Below, piece by piece: positions 27,287 through 35,465 of a stretch of 64,000 nt of DNA. Below the pieces are notes generated by a model that was not told the origin of the DNA, did no database searches, and saw nothing but the letters and a program-made list of their open reading frames with translations. Position 1 is the stretch's first letter; each line of letters begins with the position of its first letter. Position numbers and translations under genes: made by a program. The stretch comes from Terrimonas sp. (GTDB lineage: Bacteria > Bacteroidota > Bacteroidia > Chitinophagales > Chitinophagaceae). The stretch spans positions 372,001 to 436,000 of the forward strand of contig NZ_QCZJ01000001.1 in the NCBI RefSeq assembly GCF_003075435.1, given 5' to 3'.

Positions 27287-27396
27287 CGAACTGAAACGTC
27301 GGAAATTTCAATTGCAACGAGATGATAAGCAGAATGGCTCACGACCTAGGCGTGAGCTCTCTTATCCGTTGCAGGGCCTCCGACGGCCTCAGTTCG
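27287..27396. other. 110-base nested hairpin of five helices
   Basis: Five perfectly paired segments nest inside each other: CGAACTGA (27287) with TCAGTTCG (27389), GTCGGA (27298) with TCCGAC (27379), GCAACG (27314) with CGTTGC (27367), GATAAG (27324) with CTTATC (27361), and GCTCACG (27337) with CGTGAGC (27351). Together 33 base pairs with internal bulges. It ends 55 bases before the toxin-like gene, so it may be a structured leader RNA or a folded-DNA recombination element. It does not fit attC closely. Confidence 0.6.
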
Positions 27397-27450
27397 GTAA
27401 GTTGAGCGCCACGCCTTTTTTGTGCGGGTGCCAGCCTAAAACTTTTTGTT

Positions 27451-27957
27451 ATGAACAACGCCGTTGCCACACCTGCACAAAACACCAACATCCATTTCAA
27501 CGAAACCCAATGGCTGCAGGCCCTGTTCCTGCTGGCAGATACCCAAAGCTGGCTGCAGCAATTGCAGGAGGGGCTTATCTGGCAACTGCCGGTAAAGCAC
27601 CGTAAAAAGCTGCTGCGTAAAGGCTCCTACCTAAGCAGCAAAGCCCTGGCGCATATTTTAGAGCGCCATTACTACAAAGTGCCGCGCCACCCGCTTACCG
27701 GCAAGTTTACCATACCCATACCGCAAATTGTAGCCTGCATAAGAGATGCCTGCCAGCAACCGCCCCAACCCCTGCCCGTACCGAAAGGGGCGGGAGTGCC
27801 CTGCAGTCCCCACCTGCAGCGGGTACTGGATACCGGCACGCCGCTCGGCCACGATACTTCCGGCAATACCGTAACAATTATTACGGTCATTACCAGCACC
27901 GGCGGAGAGATCATCACCGCCTTCCCCGGCATAATACCGCCGCAGCAAGACCTATAA
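27451..27957 (+). CDS. Toxin-like protein resembling polymorphic-toxin nuclease tips
   Basis: The 168-residue protein has no signal or membrane segment. From residue 50 it reads KHRKKLLRKGSYLSSKALAH, then ILERHYYKVPRHPLTGKF, and ends TGTPLGHDTSGNTVTIITVI before TSTGGEIITAFPG. This pattern of a basic helix, ILERH, and a final pair of strands ending in Gly-Glu-Ile-Ile-Thr-Ala-Phe-Pro-Gly recalls C-terminal RNase modules (BECR fold) of contact-dependent and polymorphic toxins. The assignment rests on pattern, not on a named match. It lacks any delivery domain, so it would be a detached tip or an intracellular toxin. The next gene, 50 bases on, is its likely partner. Confidence 0.55.
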   Translation: MNNAVATPAQNTNIHFNETQWLQALFLLADTQSWLQQLQEGLIWQLPVKHRKKLLRKGSYLSSKALAHILERHYYKVPRHPLTGKFTIPIPQIVACIRDACQQPPQPLPVPKGAGVPCSPHLQRVLDTGTPLGHDTSGNTVTIITVITSTGGEIITAFPGIIPPQQDL

Positions 27958-27980
27958 GGTTTTTGAAACCTTATAGGTCT
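27948..27980 (+). promoter_or_regulatory. Perfect 15-bp hairpin across the toxin-like gene's stop codon
   Basis: AGACCTATAAGGTTT and AAACCTTATAGGTCT form a perfect stem around a TTG loop; the TAA stop (27955-27957) lies in the left arm. No T-run follows, so it is not a standard terminator. It could tune the ratio of the two gene products or stabilise the upstream mRNA. Confidence 0.6.
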
Positions 27981-28007
27981 ATACAAGCCTCACCTAAAAA
28001 TAAAAAG

Positions 28008-28616
28008 ATGAAAACCAAACACCACAAAGACCCGTTTACCACCCAATGCTGGCTCTGCGAATGCATTACAGACCCTTACCAGGTAATTGCCCACTTCTTT
28101 GCCGAAGCCCATGTGCACCATTTTCGCAGGCTCATCAAAAAGCTCGTGAGCCATGCCAGCGGGGCAGGTATATACAAAGGACACCCGCCCGGCGATATAC
28201 TTTTAGACAGCAAGCTCATCCGCTCGCTTATACAAGCCACCCATGCTTTGAGGCATAAAAAGCACAGGTCGGTTACCATTAAAAAAGAAGAGCTCTTCCA
28301 TAAAAAATACTATTGCAGCCATTATGTTAGCGCTGATGCGTGGAAGGAGTTCCCACGCTGCCTGTCTGAAAAAGAATATAGTGATCCCTACCGGGCATTT
28401 CAACGGTTTTTCGATTACCAGTCGCTCAATGACTGGCTGCAGTGCTGGGAGCAGGTAGTGGAGAATGCCCTGAACAGTGATACTACTGCTATAGCAGCCC
28501 CGCTAACAGTATGCACCCATTTGATAAAGCTGGTAGAAGCCGCGCACCTGGTGGATGTAAGGGAGGTAACGCATGTGGGTGAATGTGTAAAGAATGGCAG
28601 GTCGTTATCATTATAA
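28008..28616 (+). CDS. Partner of the toxin-like gene, candidate immunity protein
   Basis: I start at ATG 28008 (after a short A/G-rich stretch) instead of a TTG at 27963 that lies inside the hairpin. The 202-residue protein is rich in His, Trp and Cys (TTQCWLCECITDPYQVIAHF, AEAHVHHFRRLIKKL) and has no signal peptide. I do not know its family. Its C-terminal 30-80 codons recur as fragments at 10191, 30845, 32120, 47711 and 48599. That pattern fits an immunity gene kept as orphan copies or one captured by a repeat. Function as immunity is inference from coupling to the toxin-like gene. Confidence 0.6.
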   Translation: MKTKHHKDPFTTQCWLCECITDPYQVIAHFFAEAHVHHFRRLIKKLVSHASGAGIYKGHPPGDILLDSKLIRSLIQATHALRHKKHRSVTIKKEELFHKKYYCSHYVSADAWKEFPRCLSEKEYSDPYRAFQRFFDYQSLNDWLQCWEQVVENALNSDTTAIAAPLTVCTHLIKLVEAAHLVDVREVTHVGECVKNGRSLSL

Positions 28617-28702
28617 TGGTATTTGCTGCAAGGGGGATGATTCTCTTGTACATTTTCCATATGCTGTCCGCGCTGGCTTGGTTATAATGACTGCATACTC
28701 AT

Positions 28703-30734
28703 CGTCATTTCGAACCCGCCCACAGGTTGTATTTAATTAAGTGCATGTTGCGGCGGGTGAGAAATCCGTTGGGCAGTAGTGCGAATGCTGAACATCAGTA
28801 CCAAAGCCCGGCAGATTTCTCCCTCGCATAAGAGTGATTCAACTACAGTGTTCGTGTTGGCTCAGTCGAAATGACGGTGCACATCGTCATTTCGAACCCG
28901 CTCTCAGGTTGTATTGAATTAAATTCATGTTGCGGCGGGTGAGAAATCCGTTGGGCAGTAGTGCGAATGCTGAACATCAGTACCAAAAAACCGAGCAGAT
29001 TTCTCCCTCGCATAAGAGTGATTAAACTACAGTGTTCGCGTTGGCTCGGTCGAAAGGACGGAAACCGCTACCGTCATTTCGAACCGCCCACAGGTTGTAT
29101 TGAATTAAGTGCATGTTGCGGCGGGTGAGAAATCCGTTGGGCAGTAGTGCGAATGCTGAACATCAGTACAGAAAACCGAGCAGATTTCTCCCTCGCATAG
29201 GAGTGATTAAACTACAGTGTTCGTGTTGGCTCGGTCGAAAGGACGGAAACCGCTACCGTCATTTCAAACCTGCCCTCAGGTTGTATTGAATTAAATGCAT
29301 ATTGCGGCGGGTGAGAAATCCGTTGGGCAGTAGTGCGAATGCTGAACATCAGTACCAAAGCCCGGCAGATTTCTCCCTCGCATAAGAGTGATTCAACTAC
29401 AATATTCGTGTTGGCTCGGTCGAAAGGACGGAAACCGCTACCGTCATTTCGAACCCGCCCTCAGGTTGTAATACACTAAACGACTATTACGGCGGGTGAG
29501 AAATCCGTTAGGCAGTAGTGCAAAAGATGAACATTAGTACCAATGCCCGGCAGATTTTTCCCTCGCATAGGAGTGATTCAACTACAATATTCGTGTTGGC
29601 TCAGTCGAAATGACGGAAACCGCATCCGTCATTTCGAACCCGCCCTCAGGTTGTAATAAATTAAACGGCTATTGTGGCGGGAGAGAAATCTGTTAGGCAA
29701 TAGTGCAGATGTTGAGCATTAGTACCAATGCCCGGCAGATTTCTCCCTCGCATAAGAGTGATTAAACTACAGTGTTCGCGTTGGCTCAGTCGAAAGGACG
29801 GAATCCGCATCCGTCATTTCGAACCCGCCCTCAGGTTGTAATAAATTAAACGGCTATTGTGGCGGGAGAGAAATCTGTTAGGCAGTAGTGCAAATGCTGA
29901 ACATCAGTACCAAAGCCCGGCAGATTTCTCCCTCGCATAAGAGTGATTAAACTACAGTATTCGTGTTGGCTCGGTCGAAATGACGGAATCCGCATCCGTC
30001 ATTTCGAACCCGCCCTCAGGTTGTAATGAATTAAACGGCTATTGCGGCGGGTGAGAAATCTGTTAGGCTGTAGTGCAAAAGATGAACATTAGTACCAGTG
30101 CCCGGCAGATTTCTCCCTCGCATAAGAGTGATTCAACTACAGTGTTCGTGTTGGCTCGGTCGAAAGGACGGAAACCGCTACCGTCATTTCGATCCCGCCC
30201 CCGGGTTGTAATGAATTAAATGTATCTTGCGGCGGGTGAGAAATCTGTTAGGCAGTAGTGCAAAAGATGAGCATTAGTACCGAAGTGGGCAGATTTCTCC
30301 TTCGCAAAAGTTACATTAAATTATAACGTTCGTGTTGGCTCGGTCGAAATGACGGAAACCGCTACCGTCATTTCGAACCCGCCCTCGGGTTGTAATGAAT
30401 TAAATGCATGTTGCGGCGGGAGAGAAATCTGTTAGGCAGTAGTGCAAAAGATGAGCATTAGTACCAAAGCCCGGCAGATTTCTCCCTCGCATAAGAGTGA
30501 TTCAACTACAATATTCGTGTTGGCTCGGTCGAAAGGACGGAAACCGCTACCGTCATTTCGAACCGCCCTCGGGTTGTATTGATTTAAATGCATATTACGG
30601 CGGGAGAGAAATCTGTTAGGAAGTAATGCAAATGTTGAGCATTAGTACAAATGCCCGGCAGATTTCTCCCTCGCAAAAGTTGCATTAAACTATAGTGTTC
30701 GTGTTGGCTCGGTCGAAATGACGGAAACCGCATC
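28703..30734. repeat. Tandem array of 11 structured ~185-bp repeats
   Basis: Units start at 28703, 28885, 29072, 29257, 29442, 29627, 29812, 29997, 30182, 30366 and 30551. Each is 182-187 bp and begins CGTCATTTCGA. Each ends just after TCGAAATGACG (or TCGAAAGGACG), its inverted partner. Inside are two more inverted pairs, CCCGCC/GGCGGG and GAGAAATCTG/CAGATTTCTC, so each unit can fold into a three-armed structure. No reading frame is kept across units. Single or double copies occur at 48080-48494 and 48836-49019. The array begins 87 bases after the partner gene. Confidence 0.95.
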
Positions 30735-30741
30735 CGTATTC

Positions 30742-30844
30742 GCCATCCAAAAATATATTTCACCAATACGGATATACAGCTCCCGGTGTTCTTCCTGGTG
30801 ATTCATAACTCACTTAATTTACAAAATGCTGTGTAATGCAATCT
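30742..30844. repeat. ~105-bp module E, copy 1
   Basis: Begins CGCCATCCAAAAATATATTT and ends GTGTAATGCAATCT. Recurs at 32016, 48495 and 49026, and a 17-base stub stands at 33044. It always follows a 185-bp unit or its remnant and, in three of four cases, leads into a fragment of the partner gene. Confidence 0.9.
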
Positions 30845-30963
30845 ATTTGGTAAATCTGGTAGAAGCCGCGCACCTGGTTGATGTAAGGGAAGTAACGCAT
30901 GCGGGTGAATGCGTAAAGAATGGCAGGGCGTTATCATTATAATGGCATTTGCTGGAAGGGGAT
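30845..30963 (+). pseudogene. 3' fragment of the partner gene, copy F1
   Basis: Matches 28519-28636, encoding LVEAAHLVDVREVTH and the tail of the 28.0-kb protein, and continues through its stop and about 20 bases beyond. Only the last ~33 codons are present, joined to module E. From 30964 to 31189 I see nothing else. Confidence 0.8.
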
Positions 30964-31189
30964 GGCTTTCCTTGACACTATTTTCCGTACTGGTTTGTGT
31001 CTTTACCCGTCCTGGTTCATCTTTCCGGCACACAAGGCTGATCACAGGCAGACATTACTGAGAACATCATGAAAAGCTGAGAGGAAAAAGAAAGATTTGG
31101 GGATGTTCATGCTTTATCAGATAACTATCGGGTAAAACAAATGATCGGCAGGAGATCCAGAGGTGCGAACCACGGCGGGAATGTTCACA

Positions 31190-31525
31190 CTATTTGTCAG
31201 CATTTAAACTTTCTATAATTAATTTGATTGTTTTGTCATCTATGCTATCAAATTCCGATTTGTCATAAATTGTCAATAAATAAACTTCTTTGTTGTCAGT
31301 AACAAAATAAGTTATAACTCTGGCTCCGCCACTTTTTCCTTTTCCTTTGCTTTTAATAGCAAGCCTGATTTTATAAGTTTCATTTCCTAAAGGTGTTCCC
31401 GTGTCTGGTTCTTTTTCTAATATAGCACCTAAGCTGGCAAGCTCTTTTTTGAGAGATGGAAATTTCCTGATAAGCCGTTTCGCTTCCCGCTTAAACTTAT
31501 CGCTGGGAATAACACTAAAGCTCAT
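31190..31525 (-). CDS. RelE/ParE-superfamily toxin
   Basis: The 111-residue protein has the RelE/ParE pattern: SDKFKREAKRLIRKFPSLKK at the start, TYKIRLAIKSKGKGKSGGAR with basic residues in the middle, and ITYFVTDNKEVYLLTIYDKS as the final strands. RelE-type toxins cleave mRNA on the ribosome; ParE-type act on gyrase; the sequence alone does not decide. Its start overlaps the antitoxin stop by 11 bases on the same strand, the normal order for such pairs. Confidence 0.88.
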   Translation of the reverse strand: MSFSVIPSDKFKREAKRLIRKFPSLKKELASLGAILEKEPDTGTPLGNETYKIRLAIKSKGKGKSGGARVITYFVTDNKEVYLLTIYDKSEFDSIDDKTIKLIIESLNADK

Positions 31526-31733
31526 TTAAAAACTCGTTTAGTGTCTGCTTATGTCCTTTTGCTTTTTTAAGACTTTCGACTTGTTCAAATGCCTCTTTAA
31601 GGTCTGATTTCAGCTTTAAAGCCTGTTCATACTTTTTTAGCTTATTCAGTACTTTTTCCCATTCTGTCAGGGGTAGCTGAACAGCATTTGTCCTGCCATT
31701 CATGTCGTTAACATATTGAAGTGCAATTTTCAT
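31515..31733 (-). CDS. Antitoxin of the RelE/ParE pair
   Basis: The 72-residue protein precedes and overlaps the toxin. It starts MKIALQYVNDMNGRTNAVQL, followed by a long charged helix (EWEKVLNKLKKYEQALKLKS) likely to wrap the toxin. No classical DNA-binding motif stands out, so autoregulation is uncertain. Confidence 0.8.
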   Translation of the reverse strand: MKIALQYVNDMNGRTNAVQLPLTEWEKVLNKLKKYEQALKLKSDLKEAFEQVESLKKAKGHKQTLNEFLNEL

Positions 31734-31816
31734 AGTTCAAATTTACATTGTTTTGTTGAATCCTACATTGTTGAGAAAAGCTTTTAGCGCGCAGAAAAGC
31801 GTAGATTTGATTTGCC

Positions 31817-31975
31817 GTGAAACCCAAAAAACAAATAAAATCAGCAAAGCTAAAGCTCTCCAAATATTTTAGTATTGATAAAGCCCTGAACGGGAATTCT
31901 GATGATCAGCCGCTGTTTAAAGATAAAGTTGACTGGGCAAATCGTATTCTGAAAACGGTAGGGTTTCCTAAGTAA
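31817..31975 (+). CDS. Small hypothetical protein, 52 residues
   Basis: A GTG-initiated frame gives a basic N-terminus (KPKKQIKSAKLKLSKYFSID) and ends VDWANRILKTVGFPK. The composition is protein-like, but no family is recognised. It may be the C-terminal remnant of a larger gene, as the region is full of fragments. Confidence 0.3.
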   Translation: MKPKKQIKSAKLKLSKYFSIDKALNGNSDDQPLFKDKVDWANRILKTVGFPK

Positions 31976-32015
31976 TAAATTACTTGTCGTTATACGGAAA
32001 CTGCAACCGTCATTT

Positions 32016-32119
32016 CGCCGTTCAAAAATATATTTCACCAATGCGGATATACGACTTCCGGTGTTTTTCCTGGTGATTCATAACTCCCTTAATTTACAAA
32101 ATGCTGTGTAATGCAATCT
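32016..32119. repeat. ~105-bp module E, copy 2
   Basis: Second copy of the module at 30742, again preceded by a stub of the 185-bp unit (CCGTCATTTCG) and followed directly by a partner-gene fragment. Confidence 0.85.
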
Positions 32120-32239
32120 ATTTGATAAAGCTGGTAGAAGCCGCGCACCTGGTGGATGTAAGGGAGGTAACGCATGTGGGTGGATGCTTGAAGAAGGACG
32201 GGGCGGTATCGTTATAATAGCATTGGCTGCAAGGGGGAT
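32120..32239 (+). pseudogene. 3' fragment of the partner gene, copy F2
   Basis: Closely matches 28519-28640, including the GTGGATGTAAGGGAGGTAAC form of the full gene and the GGCTGCAAGGGGGAT just past its stop. The end of the reading frame has diverged (GGATGCTTGAAG). Confidence 0.8.
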
Positions 32240-32344
32240 AAAGGGTGTATATCCTATGGAGAAAACGCCAGTTATAAAAATAAAATCACTCTTACGCCAT
32301 TCCGGGTAATCAATAAGGCGGAGCATCAATCATAAAAGCGATAA

Positions 32345-32770
32345 CAGAGATTGCTTCGCCGCGTATCATTCTTAATATTTGAGGTCGCTTCGGCGGCTCG
32401 CAATGACGGCGAGTGGTTGAGTAAATGTATGCTTTGCCTTAGTGCTGATTGCAAAAACAAAACACTTTTACCGTCACTGCGAACCCGCCCGCATGAAGAT
32501 TTGAATTAAAAGAATGTTACGGCGGATGAAGCAGTCTCGTTCATCATTCAAGCGTGAGATTGCTTCGCCGCAGAACAGCATGACATTGCAAGACTGTGCA
32601 GGCGGCTCGCAATGACGGCGTGTGGTTGAGGCATTGTATACTTTGCTTTAGTGCTGATTGTAAAAACAAAACACTTTTACCGTCACTGCGAACCCGCCCT
32701 CATGAAGATTTGAATTAAAAGAATGTTACGGCGGGTGAAGCAGTCTCGTCCGTCATTGAAAGCTGAGATT
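32345..32770. repeat. Second structured repeat family, ~209-bp period, about two copies
   Basis: CGTCACTGCGAACCCGCC starts units at 32472 and 32681, and GGCGGCTCGCAATGACGG recurs at 32392 and 32602. The two edges are inverted partners (CGTCA-TGCGA / TCGCAATGACG). The stretch GTGCTGATTG-AAAAACAAAA also appears near 48045 and 48806 in altered form, linking this family to the other one. The last unit runs into the broken ParE gene. Confidence 0.75.
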
Positions 32771-33039
32771 GCTGACGACTTAAATGATATTGGGATTATA
32801 CTTTTGAAAAATGGTCTGAAAAGCAGGCTGACAGATATTATTTGACATTGAAGTTTACCTGCATGCAAATTGGAGAAAACCCGGAACCTGGAAAACAATA
32901 CGATGGAATAAGCAGTAACTTACTCGGACTAAGAACCGGGAAACACATAATATTCTATCAACAAATTGCGGAAGATGAAATCGAAATCATCAGAATTCTA
33001 CACGAACGAATGGACTTAAAAAACAGAATTGACGAATAA
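32771..33039 (+). pseudogene. RelE/ParE toxin, 5' end replaced by repeat, frameshifted
   Basis: From 32771 one frame reads ADDLNDI; a one-base loss near 32793 shifts to WDYTFEKWSEKQADRYYL, and on through GKQYDGISSNLLGLRTGKH and FYQQIAEDEIEIIRIL to the stop at 33039. This is a ParE-type toxin that has lost about its first 12 residues where the 209-bp repeat ends. No antitoxin gene remains upstream. It should be inactive. Confidence 0.7.
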
Positions 33040-33064
33040 AACTGCCATCCAAAAATATATTTTT

Positions 33065-33826
33065 AGTTCTCCGCAGAGTCTCAATGCCCAGCTATGTGTG
33101 TTGGCTGGACTCTGCGGTAGGCGGGGAATAGGGGTATTAGTTTAAGGTAATGTTTTCATATCTTAGTATTAACCTATGCCGGTGCGCCGCCAGATATCAG
33201 AACCATTTGGAATATATTCCATCACATTTACGTGTGCCAGGTGGTTGCATCTTTTCTCGCTTACCAATGGCTATTATGCAGTTTACAATTGGTTTAATTA
33301 TCTGAAAATACAAGGACATTATATTGTAGGTTACGTAATAATGCCCAATCATGTGCATGCAGTAATAGGTTTTATGAATACCGGTAAATCTATTAATACT
33401 ATAGTGGGCAATGGTAAACGTTTCATGGCATACGAGCTGGTATCACAACTGGAGCAACGAAATAGTTATAGCATATTGGTGCAACTACAAAAATTGGTGA
33501 ATGACACAGATAAATCTCATAATAAGAAACATGAAGTATTTGAGCCTTCATTTGATCACAAAGAGTGTATAAGTGTTAATTTTATTGAGCAAAAGTTGCA
33601 GTACATCCATATGAATCCATGCAGATGGAATCCAGCACTTGCGATACAACCTGAAGATTATATGCACAGTTCTGCCAAATATTATATTACCGGGGAACAG
33701 GGTGTATATGAAGTTTATAACTACATGTTATTACAGGATGTAGATTTGACAAGGCAACGTTGATGAGTATGCCTCGCAGAGTCCAGCCAACACACATGGC
33801 TGGGCATTGAGACTCTGCGGAGAACT
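33065..33826 (+). mobile_element. RAYT transposase inside 52-bp inverted repeats
   Basis: 33065-33117 and 33775-33826 are inverted copies with one mismatch in about 52 bases. Each copy is itself an imperfect hairpin (CCGCAGAGTC / GACTCTGCGG). The RAYT gene sits between them. This is the arrangement expected of a REP-associated unit. The left edge abuts a 17-base stub of module E (33044-33060). Confidence 0.8.
33176..33763 (+). CDS. REP-associated tyrosine transposase (RAYT, IS200-like Y1)
   Basis: The 195-residue protein has the Y1 transposase fold: YSITFTCARWLHLFSLTNGY at the start and the metal-binding HUH motif VIMPNHVHAVI near residue 60. The C-terminal IEQKLQYIHMNPCRWN followed by SSAKYYITGE resembles the usual RAYT ending; a tyrosine in the central helix should be the nucleophile. 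RAYTs move or maintain REP palindromes instead of a whole insertion sequence. The frame is full length, so it could be active. Confidence 0.9.
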   Translation: MPVRRQISEPFGIYSITFTCARWLHLFSLTNGYYAVYNWFNYLKIQGHYIVGYVIMPNHVHAVIGFMNTGKSINTIVGNGKRFMAYELVSQLEQRNSYSILVQLQKLVNDTDKSHNKKHEVFEPSFDHKECISVNFIEQKLQYIHMNPCRWNPALAIQPEDYMHSSAKYYITGEQGVYEVYNYMLLQDVDLTRQR

Positions 33827-33922
33827 GAATAGATAAAACAATTTTTACACTTATTTAAAGCCTGACCTGCCTGCGCCTAACACTGAAAGACCAGCAGGGG
33901 CATAAAAATTGGTAAGTTAATT

Positions 33923-34465
33923 CTATTTCTTTTCACCAATTTTATCATTATCAGGCTGTTTATATCTCTCTTTGAGTCTTGAAATCAGCGCACGTCTGTT
34001 AAACTTTTCATCGAAAGCATAAGCAGGTATAAATCCAGCGATCCAGATAGCCAATGTTGACAACCCGGAAAGATCAAATTCAATAGAAATAAATACAGAC
34101 AACATCAGTAGTCCAAATCCAACCCAGGAATAATAGGTTGCCTGTTTAACCTTCAGGTAATATCCATCATCCCTAAAATTCTGTTTTACTGCAAAATGTA
34201 TAAGCGGAATCCACAGAAAATAAAAAAAGTTTTTTTGAGCAAGACTCAGATCATCAAAAACTAATTTTCGTATAGCACTTTCAAAATTTGACTCAACAGT
34301 TTCTTTATAAGTTTTTATATCAGCTTCAGAAATTTCCCTCTTCGAAAGTTCTTCCAATGCAATTTTAACTGCCGCATCTGTATACTCAAATTTATTATCT
34401 ATTATGTCAAGCAATTTTTCTGTCGGGGCTTCAGCATATGTTTTCCTCAGATCTTCGGGGTTCAT
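33923..34465 (-). CDS. Small membrane protein of unknown function
   Basis: I choose ATG 34465 (MNPEDLRKTYAEAPTEKLLD) over a longer start at 34504. The 180-residue protein has a soluble helical N-terminal part of about 95 residues, then two or three membrane segments (FFYFLWIPLIHFAV, YSWVGFGLLMLSVFIS, TLAIWIAGFIPAYAF) and a basic tail. The N-terminus (LLDIIDNKFEYTDAAVKIAL) resembles short helical domains often placed before such segments in Bacteroidota proteins. Function unknown; it is divergent from the 34553 gene. Confidence 0.65.
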   Translation of the reverse strand: MNPEDLRKTYAEAPTEKLLDIIDNKFEYTDAAVKIALEELSKREISEADIKTYKETVESNFESAIRKLVFDDLSLAQKNFFYFLWIPLIHFAVKQNFRDDGYYLKVKQATYYSWVGFGLLMLSVFISIEFDLSGLSTLAIWIAGFIPAYAFDEKFNRRALISRLKERYKQPDNDKIGEKK

Positions 34466-34552
34466 AACATGGTTTAAGATGTTTAAAAATATGCATAAAA
34501 ACAATTGTTTTTTATTACCTTAAAAACTATTTGGAGTAAATAAACAATTGTA

Positions 34553-35434
34553 ATGCTATATCGGAGTTTTGAATTTTTTTTAATTATTACCATCGTTTTT
34601 GCATACAATCGTAAGGAAAGAGATCGTATAACTGAATTACCGGAAACTGCTTCAAAAATTATTCATTACCTGGATAGTAATACGATCCAGGAATATGACA
34701 GTGTACGTTTTAATGCTAAAAGAAATGCTAATAAGTATGAGTGGGTATTTGCAGATAAAGAGCATATCGCATTTATATATTCTATAGGATGGGGAGCAAC
34801 CATTGCAGAAATTCCAAATCCAAAAGATAGTGTGGAAAGGTTCTGGATCTCTGATTCTGCGTATTTTTTACGGATGTTTCCACTATATGTAACCCTCCCT
34901 CCTTTTCATGTTGAGATGATAAAACACTGGGATAGTACAATCAGCGTAACAAGTAGCTGGGATTACGAAGTAGTAAACGAAGACACTGTATTTTATGATA
35001 ACTTAAAACCTGCAGACCTGTTTAAAGGAGAAGATGCATTTGAATATTTCAGAAAACGCAATGATATCATGGATAGTCTCGGCATTCATGGCATAAACAG
35101 GTGGAGAGGTAGTAATTGTTTATTGATAACCCTGCATTCCCGAAATGAATTTTTGTTCTACCGGCAGGATCGTACCGATGATGATATTATGGTAACAAAG
35201 GAATTAGACAGCATACTTGCAACAGGTAAAAAAATAAATACATACTGGACATATGTCTATAACCCATCTTTAAAAAATAAGCCCTTTCTGAAACCTCTTG
35301 TTCTGCTTAATTGTGCAGTTTATGGTAAAGCTTTGATTAATAATCTTGCTACAGACTTAAGCCGGCTTCACAGGAAGGAGTTTAGCAGGAGCAACCTTAT
35401 CTATATGAAGCTTTTTAACTTGAATATCCAATAA
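34553..35434 (+). CDS. Hypothetical protein whose C-terminus is a captured DUF1016 fragment
   Basis: The 293-residue protein starts with a hydrophobic segment (SFEFFLIITIVFAYN), so it may be exported or anchored. The main part (residues 30-253) is unfamiliar. The last 40 residues (CAVYGKALINNLATDLSRLH to the end) come from a DUF1016-type N-terminal domain: the DNA from 35313 to 35457 matches 49508-49649. The original C-terminus therefore seems to have been replaced in frame. A one-base loss in a T-run then ends the frame after NLNIQ. It may be non-functional. Confidence 0.5.
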   Translation: MLYRSFEFFLIITIVFAYNRKERDRITELPETASKIIHYLDSNTIQEYDSVRFNAKRNANKYEWVFADKEHIAFIYSIGWGATIAEIPNPKDSVERFWISDSAYFLRMFPLYVTLPPFHVEMIKHWDSTISVTSSWDYEVVNEDTVFYDNLKPADLFKGEDAFEYFRKRNDIMDSLGIHGINRWRGSNCLLITLHSRNEFLFYRQDRTDDDIMVTKELDSILATGKKINTYWTYVYNPSLKNKPFLKPLVLLNCAVYGKALINNLATDLSRLHRKEFSRSNLIYMKLFNLNIQ

Positions 35435-35457
35435 GTGAGAAGCCTTCTCACTTATTG
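35313..35457. repeat. Duplicated DUF1016 fragment, copy A
   Basis: 145 bases similar to 49508-49649 inside the DUF1016 gene. Copy A keeps four bases (ATAA) that copy B lacks, but has one T less in a T-run. It ends in the hairpin noted next. Confidence 0.85.
35429..35457. terminator. Perfect 13-bp hairpin between convergent genes
   Basis: CAATAAGTGAGAA and TTCTCACTTATTG pair around GCC. It came with the DUF1016 fragment but now lies between two convergent genes, where it could end both transcripts. No T-run follows, so strength is uncertain. Confidence 0.5.
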
Positions 35458-35465
35458 ACGGCAAT

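Noticed and set aside
27287-27410. attC-like integron site (GTTGAGC at 27401)
   Set aside because: GTTGAGC fits GTTRRRY, but the matching RYYYAAC box is absent at the other end and no integron integrase is seen.
27264-27605. Plus-strand frame overlapping the nested hairpin and the toxin-like gene
   Set aside because: It runs out of frame through the toxin-like gene and through the palindrome; composition is not protein-like.
28703-30734. CRISPR array
   Set aside because: Units are contiguous 185-bp repeats without unique spacers, and no cas gene is present.
30584-30766. Open frame on the minus strand with near-identical copies at 48266-48520 and 48869-49051
   Set aside because: It lies entirely inside the 185-bp unit and module E; it recurs only because the repeats recur, and has no start signal or family features.
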